A DNA stretch of 64,000 nucleotides from Microbulbifer sp. YPW1 (GTDB taxonomy: Bacteria; Pseudomonadota; Gammaproteobacteria; Pseudomonadales; Cellvibrionaceae), in assembly GCF_013367775.1 (NCBI RefSeq), contig NZ_CP055157.1:1178001-1242000 (forward strand). The letters run 5' to 3'. Every line of letters begins with the position of its first letter. Positions within the stretch are counted from its first letter, which is position 1. Shown one piece after another: positions 37,501 through 44,251 of the stretch. A model generated the notes under the pieces. That model made no database searches, had not been told where the DNA came from, and was given only the letters and a program-made list of their open reading frames with translations. The position numbers and the translations under genes were made by a program.

Positions 37501-38937
37501 GTCTCCAGATTCGAGTTTAAGAGAGGATTCCCCGCTCCAAACCACGCCCTGCTCAACCGTAAGAGCCTCTGCGTTCGCGTCAATCGTTACTGTTGCATTA
37601 TCATCCAGTGCGTCAACGACTGCCGCAGAACTGATACAGTTTTCAGCACAGTCAACACCGTCCAGTGCCACGGATCGGGCAGTAACTCGCCACTCGCCAC
37701 CAGCAGCGGTATCTGCATCATCGGTAACCACGGAAACCGCGGATGCACCCGCAATTGCAGCTCCCGAGGTGGTTGAAACGGTACCGCCGGTGCTACCCGA
37801 ACCATTACCGGTGCTACTGATGGTTCCATCCAGAGTAAGACTTTGAGATGCGCTCACGGTGATATCACCACCATCCGCCACCGTATCAATCACCGTAACC
37901 GGGTCGGTATCGGTATTGGTGTAGGTATTTGCGTCCGCAATCAACGCACTATCGGCCCCGAGAACAATCTCCTCGGCGGTAACGGTAATTGTTCCGGCAA
38001 CGGCATTCTCAACTTCACCGTTACTGACGGTCAGGGATCCATTATTGTTAATCGTTGCAGAACCTGGCCCGTAGGCTCCCAGGGTGATCGTGCCTCCACT
38101 GGTATCGATGCCGGTCGCGATTACAGTGCCTGTGTTGTTTACCGCTGCACTTAGCAGTGCGTCCGCGGCACGCGCTTCCATCACAACCTGTACAGCACTG
38201 AGATTGCCAGAGTTAACTATGTCATAACTAACCCCAAACTCCGCCTGAAGATCCTCCTCACTTATTGCAACCTCCGTAACCACCCCCTCACCCAAGGTAA
38301 GGGTTATTTTCTCGCCGGCGTGGAAATTTATATTGCCGCTGACCAGCTCTCCGTTTTCTGCTGCGGAAAGATCGCCGGCATTGGTCACACTGGCGCCAAT
38401 TAAAGTGATACCGCCAGGTGCGGAAATATTGCCTCCCGCGAGAATGCTGACTTCGCCTGCAGCATCACTTAATGTGAATTCGTAGTCGCCATCTGAACTT
38501 GTGACGTTCCCGTCCATCGCTGCGGCGGTAAGAGCTGCCACACTGACCACGGCGCTCTCACCAAAAAGTACACCTCGAGGATTGATCAATACCACATGAC
38601 CGTTCGATTCGAGTCGCCCCAAAATTTCTGTGCTGCCGTCAAGAACTCGGTTGATCACGATGGCAGAGGGGTCGAAATCTCCGTTCGCGCCCGTCAAAGT
38701 AAATTCAGCGCTTTCACCTACTTCGATGACGAATTCGTCCCAATCTATTTGCGCGAACTTTCCATCGATTTCATATTTGTAATCAACTGAATCAGCAGCG
38801 GTATTATCAGTCACCGTGCCTACAACCACGTCCATGCCACTAGGACCCGCCATGGCAAATTGCGGTGTAGCCAAGGTGATGCCGGCCAAACCAGTCACAC
38901 TTACTGCAACAGAAAGCAAATTTCTTTTCATATTCAT
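28522..38937 (-). CDS. giant TpsA exoprotein (haemagglutinin-type two-partner secretion)
   Basis: Secreted exoprotein of 3,471 residues if the ATG at 38937 is used (GTG 38949 and ATG 38931 are alternatives). A long signal peptide ends near FAMAG. A TPS secretion domain of about 230 residues follows, with GRLESNGHVVLINPRGVLFG split here as GRLESNGHVVLI and NPRGVLFG, a variant of the usual NPNG motif, and GNISAPGGITLIG. The rest is a beta-helix-like repeat array: about 35 units of 60-90 residues built from FSGLTSVxGxGxxD and DxFxLxGxGALTVxG-type motifs. The middle third is a tandem 1.97-kb super-repeat. The C-terminus loses the repeats and ends in an acidic then basic tail (DDDEEEKRRREASAAVGGR). 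It lies 66 bases after its transporter gene, as one operon. Likely an adhesin or surface filament; toxicity is not evident. Confidence 0.88.
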   Translation of the reverse strand: MNMKRNLLSVAVSVTGLAGITLATPQFAMAGPSGMDVVVGTVTDNTAADSVDYKYEIDGKFAQIDWDEFVIEVGESAEFTLTGANGDFDPSAIVINRVLDGSTEILGRLESNGHVVLINPRGVLFGESAVVSVAALTAAAMDGNVTSSDGDYEFTLSDAAGEVSILAGGNISAPGGITLIGASVTNAGDLSAAENGELVSGNINFHAGEKITLTLGEGVVTEVAISEEDLQAEFGVSYDIVNSGNLSAVQVVMEARAADALLSAAVNNTGTVIATGIDTSGGTITLGAYGPGSATINNNGSLTVSNGEVENAVAGTITVTAEEIVLGADSALIADANTYTNTDTDPVTVIDTVADGGDITVSASQSLTLDGTISSTGNGSGSTGGTVSTTSGAAIAGASAVSVVTDDADTAAGGEWRVTARSVALDGVDCAENCISSAAVVDALDDNATVTIDANAEALTVEQGVVWSGESSLKLESGDAVELAIGQAVTASNGSLDVIAVNGFTNNADVDVNSFSLSVGLLNASETGDAVANNIGDIQSANPLTITNEGGNHSFDVSALSAVASIELSSGVLSLDSGSDTLVATIADADGVVVGEGVTLFGNDGIDGVPDDDFALTTDGKIDYGDVTFENLNAVDGLGGEDSIDASGFASGISLSDNAGELIAGELIIAGVTEVTVGTLTGNSVDEQYALAADDTLTVNTFAGYNFYGVTNLNGNGGADSFDSASTGDWILTENLDSVTHDRAIESDLTIAGVGSFSGGSGVVKGHESGHEFAITGDNAVTVDGTHEFSGIDNVDGGAGADGVTAISTIALTNSDGAFTSSEIDFTGINNVAAEEVDTSGAGGVALSVTEDNNATVTDSTFTEAKLQISGLNSAIGGSGNTLSFAGDWSDWQAIEGGAKNSEIDFTGTWSIKGFVETLAARNSGDEYTVNESGHIGLFSLWFEDLNSVSTGNGTTNNTLVATAYSPGLVVGDSSHSVTVKGTGTQISNLQSVITNTLEAADKGENGETEFNRSGTSDFTYSASGSSIVFSGLTEIVGTETSEEIINWDDDWTLNSTDESAVYFSNGSLNVVDFDTINTAGGTLDFNIGESFTLESDGNVIVANTTFSGLALLREGSSFDNSTAGDLALDASAFSDGLTLTDNVLEVVAGTLTISDISNITADQLTASATAITEHDFVIGSSSGSQTVTVNQMVFSALREVISDGNDSFSEETPGLAVLYLDDASGSKIYSHLAGAEDEPGFSVDGGILFSDFESASVSTVDTNGQNVSLDVNATNNADLNGDAFTFTGLSSISGSGNDQVTGSGPWTLGGGSVSNASILFSDSWSVVTSSGELLGSDAQEIFTLASGGALDVSGYSGFEFSGFTSVTAGASNDGVSSASGIDWAIQDADSAQSSNGVTFDGFGSFDTDTAVLTGTAGDDAFTLTGSQAGGATVGYGNMAFTGLTSVLGNGSTYDAVTNPTATGDQLDASGYSDTLALTGFDGELQAAGALTFEALNSAILANLTATDNAEVFAVSGSGALTIAGLNLSGLTEIHGDGDNDKLVAIDTPTMESDYVSSSGIDFYDLGTIDAAGTGNLNATNNDDTIVFDGFGNLTVNGITVENVTTIDARAGGNDSVTGMDGQNWQLLSSTSAQNNGITFINAETLEAVSGGLLGTTGADSFTLNANGSVTFADSITISGMTSLDGNGDVDTLDASAFSAGISLTDTVGQLDADGLGITGITEITTGTLTATARQEVFNLAADDTLTIDTYTGYNFYGVADLDGNGGSDSFSSAAGGDWGLAENLVSVTHDSDLTIAGVNTFTGGSGVIKGHDSGHAFEVTADNTVTVDGTHQFSGINGVDAGTGTDDVTTIAEVALAGSDGAFNTSAIDFTGIDEATASALQGSTAAETYTLQGSGALEVAGIEFTGLSNVNAGTGVDEEDLVVSRGGQDFTLNADMSVDHDGILFSDVESFSAPDDANLDATAFVAGLALTGNTREVTADDITFSGLASADTALLTGSAQDDVIVLTNSNITARAITFNGVTGVTAGGTGNSVESASGINWTLLDADSAQSSNSVTFDGFSSIDTDTATLTGTAGDDAFTLDGSEADGAIVGYGSMAFTGLTSVLGNGSTYDAVTNPTATGDQLDASGYSDVLALTGTDGELQAAGTLTFTALNSAILAELDGSAEDETFQIAGEGAISVAALNLSGLSRVNGNGGTNTVRSAGSADLSEGGEFVTAEGIVFYDIGKLDVGVVGATNGDDDISFNPDGSVTVNGLEIGSSTRVDGQDGVDTVTGFSGEDWTVQGDSSAENNGITFLNVEILNALNGGLYGTGDADNFVLNSDGSISVGSLTINDMAFVDGVSADNTLDASAYSAGLTLSDTAGELLADTLSLLGIVQATTGTLTGSTGADIFALASDGAISVGGFQFDGMTALAGGAGEDSFSSAISADWQLAENAASLQHDGVTVSGVEAFSGGSGRIVGDDSGHTFAVTGSGALTADGVQFSDVTAVDGGVGSDDVSTISSVELAGADGAFSSSEMAFTGIDSVSTSALVGSASAEQFVLSGSGALTVNGMAFRNLDTVSAGSGEDDEVISRAGQGYALAGDNSVSHDGIQFSEVESYVGQGASLEVSGQESARITASGTVASGASTFSGLQGLALEDGVTELEAWSGVTLNGTNAVTSGDISITGVGVVTATGALTGTSGDDQFAVTGTGALSSLGMTFSDVSSVTGAGGSDAIVGTADSGWQLGAESGSVSHAAIAFSQVEQASGGNGILDGADTDTLYALANDGGLQASGIDFADVTQVNAGAGADQVTSTSGERWTLGSGTGSASAAGVTFNGIEQVSTQSAIIDAAQNTASESFALSADSSEISVFGLLFDSVAEVFAGGEGDNEVVSDAGNWQLVSGAGVSANGVTFNGIDRVVTDSASLSGTSADEQFALAGESGALSVEGIDFSGINQVVGNGGDDSLLGTSAADAFSLASDGGISVAGIGFDGIGSVDAAGGADTVSADGASWNSLEQNSALVEGAAIATVDAITVLFENLEQVENTGAYSGPSFGADYLMSGPQSLQMGGVTFAGVDSITADSGSDTLYGFDADMSWTLGASGGSVSDAQSSVAFSGFEQIVAGDGADTFNLDGGSLALLDTGAGNDAVIMGGTLLDSLLLGAGDDVLQIMAGSQPAQLSGGSGSDQLQMQLAAQQQWQITGDSSAQNQVGEFTFSGFESLQDSAGGLDLVSSQQMDFTSDGGTAGVEFNSGDMALEYDGSGDVVLVSSTTETIGGSLKASNADLTLAGDLDINSDVESLSLRTSGGNIDVSIVEADDLVIGQINVGRGNLSLASANFGLLTAESFRDTHITAGTAVIGTEQQRWGNIGTVINPLRFNVTESVDIVSLFYYEPAFEGQMPLFTAIGNKGVSIASNETTQGLKSAVQNPVDDIAQLDPGIFSEVAPYSLGVDVLNLPEVRLQGGELVPMDDDEEEKRRREASAAVGGR
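30840..34810 (-). repeat. tandem 1.97-kb super-repeat inside tpsA
   Basis: Two adjacent units of about 656-659 codons are homologous end to end. Offsets between matching landmarks are 1,977 bases (34481 against 32504) and 1,968 bases (33851 against 31883). The best-conserved part, around 34437-34790 and 32460-32810, is nearly identical over about 350 bases. Both units begin with an SASGIxW...DADSAQSSN motif. Other parts have diverged but stay in order. It looks like an in-frame tandem duplication. Confidence 0.85.
36435..37010 (-). repeat. third diverged copy of the tpsA super-repeat segment
   Basis: The segment encodes LDASGFASGISLSD, AGYNFYGVTNLNGNGGADSF and SGGSGVVKGHESGH in the same order as 33290-33870 and 31320-31895. 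It lies 3.1 kb upstream of the next copy and is AT-richer, so it is an older copy. It supports stepwise growth of the repeat region. Confidence 0.75.
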
Positions 38938-39003
38938 GATTCTTGCCACTTAGCTCCATGGCGGCGCCGCAGCGCTGCCGATATCATTAAATTCGAAGTT
39001 TGA

Positions 39004-40983
39004 TTACTGCAGGAAGTAGGAAAAGTCTGCGTATACCGTGGGATTGTCGACATCGTCTCCGGTGCCTTCAATGGACGATTTCGAGGTCGTCGGCCAGGCC
39101 ACCGACAACTGGCTCGCCCAGTTTTCACTCCAGCTGAACTTGAACAGGAATCCGGCTCCGGCGAGGGCCGCCCAGTCATTGTTCAGGTCTTCTTCAAAGT
39201 TGTTCACGACGCCATAGCCGGCATCGGCAATCACGGCCACCTGCAGCATGTCGTTCAGGCGGTTACCAAAGATTCTGGGGTTGATCGCATCGGGAAAGGA
39301 CGGATACCACTCGGCGGAGATCAGACCGGCCTGATCGGCAGAGAAATCGCGCACATCAAAGGCGCGCACGCCGTTGGCGCCCCCCAGGGAGAACTGCTCA
39401 AAGGACGGCAGGGTGTTTTCACTGTACTGCCAGCGGCTTTTTACAATCAGACGAGACTGGGAATCGGTCAGCGGCATCGGCAAAAAGAGCAGCGAACTGG
39501 TTTCCGCCGCGAATTTTTCAAACTCGGAATCCGTTTCCAGATCAGTTTCACCCGAGTAGCTGGCAAGCTCGCCGTACTGAATTTTCGCGTTGACCACGTT
39601 TAGCATGGGAATGCTGCCACCGGAGAGGTGGTCCACATAGATACCGGCCTCGCCCCCCAGCGCCTGATCCCAGCGTTCAAGGATAGGCGTCGCAGCCATT
39701 ATTTCGGTTTTTTTATCAGTAATTGCGAAGTTGCCGGTGATATTGAAATCCCGCGAACGCCGGAACTTATGCTCCACACTCAAGCCGTAGTTCTCGTTGA
39801 CACCCTCCAGCTCGAGCAGGTTGATGAAGTCCTCTTTATTCTCGGAATTATGGATCTTGAACTTGTTGTAGTCGGCAGAAAGCTGCACTCGCGTACGCGG
39901 GCTCAACAGCGGCAGACTGTATTTCAGCTGTCCAAGATTAGATCCAAAGCCAGAATCGAATTCGTCTATACCGGAAGACTTCAGGTAACCCACCGTGAGT
40001 TCATCACCGATTCCAAGGGGATTGAACCAGTCGACGGCAGTGAAAATTCGGTTGTCGCCGGTAAAGGTGGAACCGTGGTTATCCATGCGGGTGACCAGGC
40101 GCCAATCGCTCTCGTCGCGCACTTTCAGGTTCAGACGGGTCTCGCCCGGGTTGTCGCCGGGACTGAAATAGCCGGTGACGTTCAATGCCGGCAAGTCATT
40201 GAGCAAATAAAGCGATTCTTCAATACTGTCGTGATTGACCAGCTCACCTTTTTGCGAGGAAAAAGCGGCAGCCAGCTGCTTTTCGCTGTACTTTTGGTTG
40301 TCGTGTACCGACACCTGCCCGAGAATCCCTTCCTGCACCGAAAAGGTCACCACGCCGTCCTGTACTTCCTGTGCAGGAATCTGCACCTGCGCCAGGAACA
40401 AGCCTTGTTGACGATAGAAACGGGTCAGTTCAGCCGCAATATCTTCCAGATCGACATAACTCAGGCCGCGCTGGGCGTTCTGGCGTTCCAGCGTATTGAC
40501 CAGCTTGCGCAGCTCCCTCGGCCCCAGGTTTTCCGGCGCAAAGCGCGCGCCCATGCCATCGAGCAACAGCGCGATTTCCTTCAGATTGTCGACGGTGTAA
40601 CCGGCTGCGACAACCTTGTCTTCTTTCATGTATTGGACGCGCAACGCTTCGGCTTTCGCTTCCACGGTTTCGCGGTCTATACCGAACTCCGGGTACTCTT
40701 CCAGACGGTGGAAGCGAAATTTTTTAACCGAGATACGCGGACCGATTTCACGCCCGGAGACCTCTGGAATATCGGTATCCAGGTTCGGGTCCCGGGCCTC
40801 CTTGGCGCGACGCTCGAATTCTTCCGATACGTCGGAGTCGTTTACATGGGGTACATCCTGTTCAAAAGCCTGGCGCACCCGGCTGCGAAAACCGCTGTCG
40901 CCGTCCTGCGCGCTCGCTTCTGCCGCAGTCAGCAACAGTCCCGCCGCCGAGACCGCTAATAATCCCTTATTGAACAAAGCCAC
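39004..40983 (-). CDS. TpsB outer-membrane transporter (ShlB/FhaC family)
   Basis: Two-partner secretion transporter of 659 residues, belonging to the Omp85 superfamily. A signal peptide (ending EASAQ) is followed by a charged linker and two POTRA domains. The first (about 70-215) is enlarged by some 60 residues before LEDIAAELTRFYRQQGLFLAQVQIPAQEVQDG. The second covers about 215-290. The 16-strand barrel follows (about 290-659), ending FSYFLQ. The conserved barrel motif, usually VRGY/F, is VRAFD here (GGANGVRAFDVRDF). The start is GTG at 40983 with AAGGGGGG upstream. It is cotranscribed with tpsA, 66 bases downstream, and is expected to recognise its TPS domain and export it. Confidence 0.9.
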   Translation of the reverse strand: MALFNKGLLAVSAAGLLLTAAEASAQDGDSGFRSRVRQAFEQDVPHVNDSDVSEEFERRAKEARDPNLDTDIPEVSGREIGPRISVKKFRFHRLEEYPEFGIDRETVEAKAEALRVQYMKEDKVVAAGYTVDNLKEIALLLDGMGARFAPENLGPRELRKLVNTLERQNAQRGLSYVDLEDIAAELTRFYRQQGLFLAQVQIPAQEVQDGVVTFSVQEGILGQVSVHDNQKYSEKQLAAAFSSQKGELVNHDSIEESLYLLNDLPALNVTGYFSPGDNPGETRLNLKVRDESDWRLVTRMDNHGSTFTGDNRIFTAVDWFNPLGIGDELTVGYLKSSGIDEFDSGFGSNLGQLKYSLPLLSPRTRVQLSADYNKFKIHNSENKEDFINLLELEGVNENYGLSVEHKFRRSRDFNITGNFAITDKKTEIMAATPILERWDQALGGEAGIYVDHLSGGSIPMLNVVNAKIQYGELASYSGETDLETDSEFEKFAAETSSLLFLPMPLTDSQSRLIVKSRWQYSENTLPSFEQFSLGGANGVRAFDVRDFSADQAGLISAEWYPSFPDAINPRIFGNRLNDMLQVAVIADAGYGVVNNFEEDLNNDWAALAGAGFLFKFSWSENWASQLSVAWPTTSKSSIEGTGDDVDNPTVYADFSYFLQ

Positions 40984-41081
40984 ATTTCCCCCCTTGGAAT
41001 ATGCCAGATGTATCCACAGACTGATTTGCCGACCACAACACTGTTCTGTCGTCAGCGGATCGCTATGTTTTTTTGAGGTGC

Positions 41082-43658
41082 TCAGCGCACCAGATCGCGC
41101 ACGATACGGAACCCGGTAATCTCATCACCGGCGCCGCTGTGCAGTGTTTTTGAGGTGGCCAGACAGCGGCTCATGGCATCCAGACGGCTGCCGCCGGCGG
41201 CGATCAGCTGCTTGTCCATGCCGATCACCCACTCCTGGACGTTACCCACGGCGTTAACGATACCGAAAGGATTGGCCTTGCCCGCATTGGCGGCGACCAG
41301 CTCCAGCCCCCGTTCGATACCACCGTATCGCAATGAACAGTTGCGGTCGGAGACTTCTGGTTGGCCATTGGCACTGGCCGCAGCAAACCATTCAGTTTCG
41401 CTGGGCAGTCGGTAACTGCGCCCGGTTTCAGCACTCAGCCACTGGATATACTGTTCGGCCTGCTCGCGGGAAATGTTATGCACAGGTAGTGCGCCGTTAT
41501 CGAGCTGTAAGCCAGCGCACTTGCCGGCTGCCTTGCAGAAGCGCGCAAACTCACTATTGGAAATCTCGTAGCGCCCCACCGCTAGCGGCCTGCCGGAAGC
41601 ACCTGTGACAACCACCATTTGCGGACCGTAACCTCCAGCCTGCATGGGATCGGCACAGGTGTAACGATCGCCGCGTGCACCGCTGCCCGGGCGCAGATGT
41701 GCGCAGTAATCGATATCGAATTCAGCCAGGGGGCGCTGTGCAGGCAGAATGGCACGCGCCTCCTGAAGCAGCCCCGCGGTGCGCTCGGGGCTTTTCGCCG
41801 CCAGGCGCCCAAAACATCCGGTAAGCTCCTCTGCCAGTACGGGGCGCAGGACCGCGGCCTTCGCACTATCGAGTTCTGCGAGACGGCCGAGTGCACTGTC
41901 GATCGCAGACACCTGCATTCCGAAGCCGCAATTCAGCGCGGATTCCATATCGTCCAGCACGACGTCGATCTTGCGCTGCAATGCGGCAGCGGCGAGTTGC
42001 CGCTGCTCGCGGAGCTGCTGCTGGCGAAGGCGTTCGGCTTCGCGCTCCGCAGCAATCCGCTCGTCTTCCAGACGCTGGCGGAGCTCCTCGCGCTCCTGCG
42101 CCAGCTGACCGCGGATTTCTTCCGCACCTTCAACCTGCTCGTTCCAGCTGGCGGCGCGACCGAGCATTTCTTCTGCGGGCTCCAGATTACCGAGCGTCAA
42201 CTGACCGGTGGCCGCCGCGATAAAGAGGTCGGATACTTGTCGATGCACGGACTCGGGGAATGCCACATCGTTGGGATTGAGATTGACATACTCATCAAGC
42301 TCTACGCGCAGGTCGCGCTCCCAGGATGCGGTAAGTACACTGAGCCCCAGCAAGCGATTGATCGCCTCGCGCTTGTCCGCAATACGGCGCTCGAGCAGCT
42401 CGCGCTCCAGCTTCTGCTCCAGTTCCACTTTCACTCGCTGTTGCTCGGCAACATTTTCCTGCTCGAGGTGGGAGTAACCAACGCCCCCCGCTATCAAGGT
42501 GGCTATGAACAGGCTGCCGAAGGCCCATTTCCACCCCGCCTTACCGAAAAACTGATGGACGAATTTATCCACAGTGACCGTGCGATCCTTTCGCTCGAAC
42601 GCCAGCGCGGCTTCCAGCGCGCGCCACTGGCGACGACTGAGGGAGCGGATGCGCTTGGGCTTCAGCTTGCGCTCGAACGCCTTGTCAGCAGGGACCTTGT
42701 TGTACGGATGCCGACCACTGAACAGTTCATACGCGACACAGCCAAGTGCATAGACGTCATCTGTGGGTTGCGGCTCACCGCCCTTGAGCATTTCATAACT
42801 GGCATAGGCCGGCGTTAGGGCACCGAGGGTTCCGGCGTCAAATATGGTCTGCTCACCGGCCTTGCTGGCAATACCGCCTTCGGACACCGCGCGCGCAATG
42901 CCGAAATCAATGACCTTGGCACCCTTTTTCTCGGTAACAAAGATGTTCCCCGGCTTGAAATCCGAATGCACGATCCTGTGAGAGTGTGCATAGATCAGGG
43001 CCTGCGACACATCGTGCAATATCGCGGATGCGCGCTCCTTCCCAAGGCCCACATCGGCATGTTCACGCAACAGCTTGTCGAGGGGCGCCCCTTCGAGGAA
43101 CTCCATGGTCATGAATACCCGGTCGCCTTCGCGGTCGAAGTCGTAAACGGTCACGATATTGGGGTGTGCCAGGGTTTGGGATTTACGCGCCTCGCGTTGG
43201 AGGGAAATGAAAGCGTCGGGATGTTTCTGGAAGTCTTCGTTCAGCAGCTTGATCGCCACATAGGGATCACTATCACTGGCTTCCAGCTTGCGTCGGTCGA
43301 GCGCCTTGTACACGGCACCCATACCGCCCACACCCAGCAGCTTGTCCAGCTCGAAGCGGCCCTTGATGACGGTTTTGGTCACCGCCCCTTCGCGGGAGGT
43401 TGAGGGCTCGAAGTGAACGGCACCATAGGGCTTGGCACGCGCAGACGGCGGATTCCCGGAGTCGACGATTACGGTCGCATCGGTACTTGCCGAGGATTCT
43501 TCGGGAGCTCCGGAGGGAACCAGTCCCGGGTTTGAACCAACCGGGGGGTGATCATTGGCCCCCGTATTTTCATGACCGACAAAAACCGTCACATCAGAAT
43601 CATCGCACGCAGATAGATTCTCACCGGCTTTTTTGACTATTCGGGTCTTGTCACTCAC
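41082..43658 (-). CDS. ppkA: PpkA-like Ser/Thr kinase with C-terminal FGE-sulfatase domain
   Basis: Membrane Ser/Thr kinase of 858 residues. A Ser/Thr-rich cytosolic N-terminus (about 1-95) precedes the kinase domain: GVGGMG P-loop, VAIKLL Lys, HSDFKPGN catalytic loop (Ser in place of the Arg of HRD) and DFG. One transmembrane helix follows (WAFGSLFIATLIAGGVG), then a periplasmic coiled coil rich in Arg/Glu/Gln, and finally an FGE-sulfatase (formylglycine-generating-like) domain with GRYEISNSEFARFC and LPSETEWFAAA. The same kinase-FGE layout is seen in the T6SS activator PpkA. GGGAG at 43665-43669 best suits GTG 43658; an upstream ATG is also in frame. It stands beside hcp, so a T6SS role is likely, though no PppA phosphatase or FHA protein is in view. 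Confidence 0.8.
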   Translation of the reverse strand: MSDKTRIVKKAGENLSACDDSDVTVFVGHENTGANDHPPVGSNPGLVPSGAPEESSASTDATVIVDSGNPPSARAKPYGAVHFEPSTSREGAVTKTVIKGRFELDKLLGVGGMGAVYKALDRRKLEASDSDPYVAIKLLNEDFQKHPDAFISLQREARKSQTLAHPNIVTVYDFDREGDRVFMTMEFLEGAPLDKLLREHADVGLGKERASAILHDVSQALIYAHSHRIVHSDFKPGNIFVTEKKGAKVIDFGIARAVSEGGIASKAGEQTIFDAGTLGALTPAYASYEMLKGGEPQPTDDVYALGCVAYELFSGRHPYNKVPADKAFERKLKPKRIRSLSRRQWRALEAALAFERKDRTVTVDKFVHQFFGKAGWKWAFGSLFIATLIAGGVGYSHLEQENVAEQQRVKVELEQKLERELLERRIADKREAINRLLGLSVLTASWERDLRVELDEYVNLNPNDVAFPESVHRQVSDLFIAAATGQLTLGNLEPAEEMLGRAASWNEQVEGAEEIRGQLAQEREELRQRLEDERIAAEREAERLRQQQLREQRQLAAAALQRKIDVVLDDMESALNCGFGMQVSAIDSALGRLAELDSAKAAVLRPVLAEELTGCFGRLAAKSPERTAGLLQEARAILPAQRPLAEFDIDYCAHLRPGSGARGDRYTCADPMQAGGYGPQMVVVTGASGRPLAVGRYEISNSEFARFCKAAGKCAGLQLDNGALPVHNISREQAEQYIQWLSAETGRSYRLPSETEWFAAASANGQPEVSDRNCSLRYGGIERGLELVAANAGKANPFGIVNAVGNVQEWVIGMDKQLIAAGGSRLDAMSRCLATSKTLHSGAGDEITGFRIVRDLVR

Positions 43659-44251
43659 TACCATCTCCCTGGCGTAAACGTTGCAGAAAATCCCTTTTCT
43701 ACTCATGCGTGACACCCGGCACGATCAATTGCCTTTTCAGATCGGGCAACGACTACCAGTGCGGGCTGTCCAGACTGTATTAAGAAGCGCGAAGTATAAC
43801 GGAGGCCTATTCCCGCAACAATTGAACGACGGCGAGAAAGCGCAGAAACCTCATTACATTTTCTTACAATAAGCTCACAAGCGCCGATAACTGATACACC
43901 CGTACCAACACAATCTTAAGACCCGAATTTTTTTGTAAATTCGTACTAAATACTGCCGTAAAATCGTGCCAGAGTCGGATGACGACCCAAATGCCCACCA
44001 GGCAAGCAAACGCGATGAAATTAATTCGTGCCAGAGTGCATTTAGCCTGCGCCACAGTCCGTGTGGGCCTTTAGCAGTAAGCCAAATAATTCGTGCCAGA
44101 GTCGATTAGTAAATTTTGTTAAACAGTTTTTTTTTGTATTTGTGTCTGCTTAAATCCATCCCGCTTGCCAACTCGGCAATACCCAGGTTACTGCTTTACG
44201 GCGGTAAAGGAATATCCACCATCGTGTCCATAAAATATTGAGGGATTAACA
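43659..44251. promoter_or_regulatory. divergent T6SS control region with three direct repeats
   Basis: The 593-base, AT-rich spacer separates ppkA from hcp. TCGTGCCAGAGT occurs exactly three times, at 43964-43975, 44026-44037 and 44091-44102, spaced 62 and 65 bases apart. A degenerate fourth copy, TCGTACTAAA, is at 43941. All point the same way, ending about 150 bases before hcp. They are likely sites for a regulator. Tandem sites on one helix face, at about six turns of DNA, would suit cooperative binding. No sigma-54 promoter could be fitted. GAGGGA precedes the hcp ATG. Confidence 0.6.

Noticed and set aside
28522..38937. RTX haemolysin or calcium-binding toxin interpretation of the giant protein
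   Set aside because: GGxGxD-like pieces occur, but regular nonapeptide arrays and a type I secretion signal are absent. TPS domain and adjacent TpsB show two-partner secretion.
39628..40959. Long open frame on the plus strand across tpsB
   Set aside because: It is antisense to TpsB POTRA and barrel regions. TpsB has signal peptide, POTRA and barrel motifs, so the opposite frame is not a gene.
43941..44102. CRISPR-like array before hcp
   Set aside because: Only three 12-base repeats with about 50-base AT-rich spacers of no viral look, no leader and no cas genes. It fits a regulatory region better.
43964..44102. Sigma-54 promoter in the repeat TCGTGCCAGAGT (reverse TGGCAC)
   Set aside because: TGGCACG is present on the minus strand in all three copies, but no TTGC at the needed distance follows, so the -12 element is missing.
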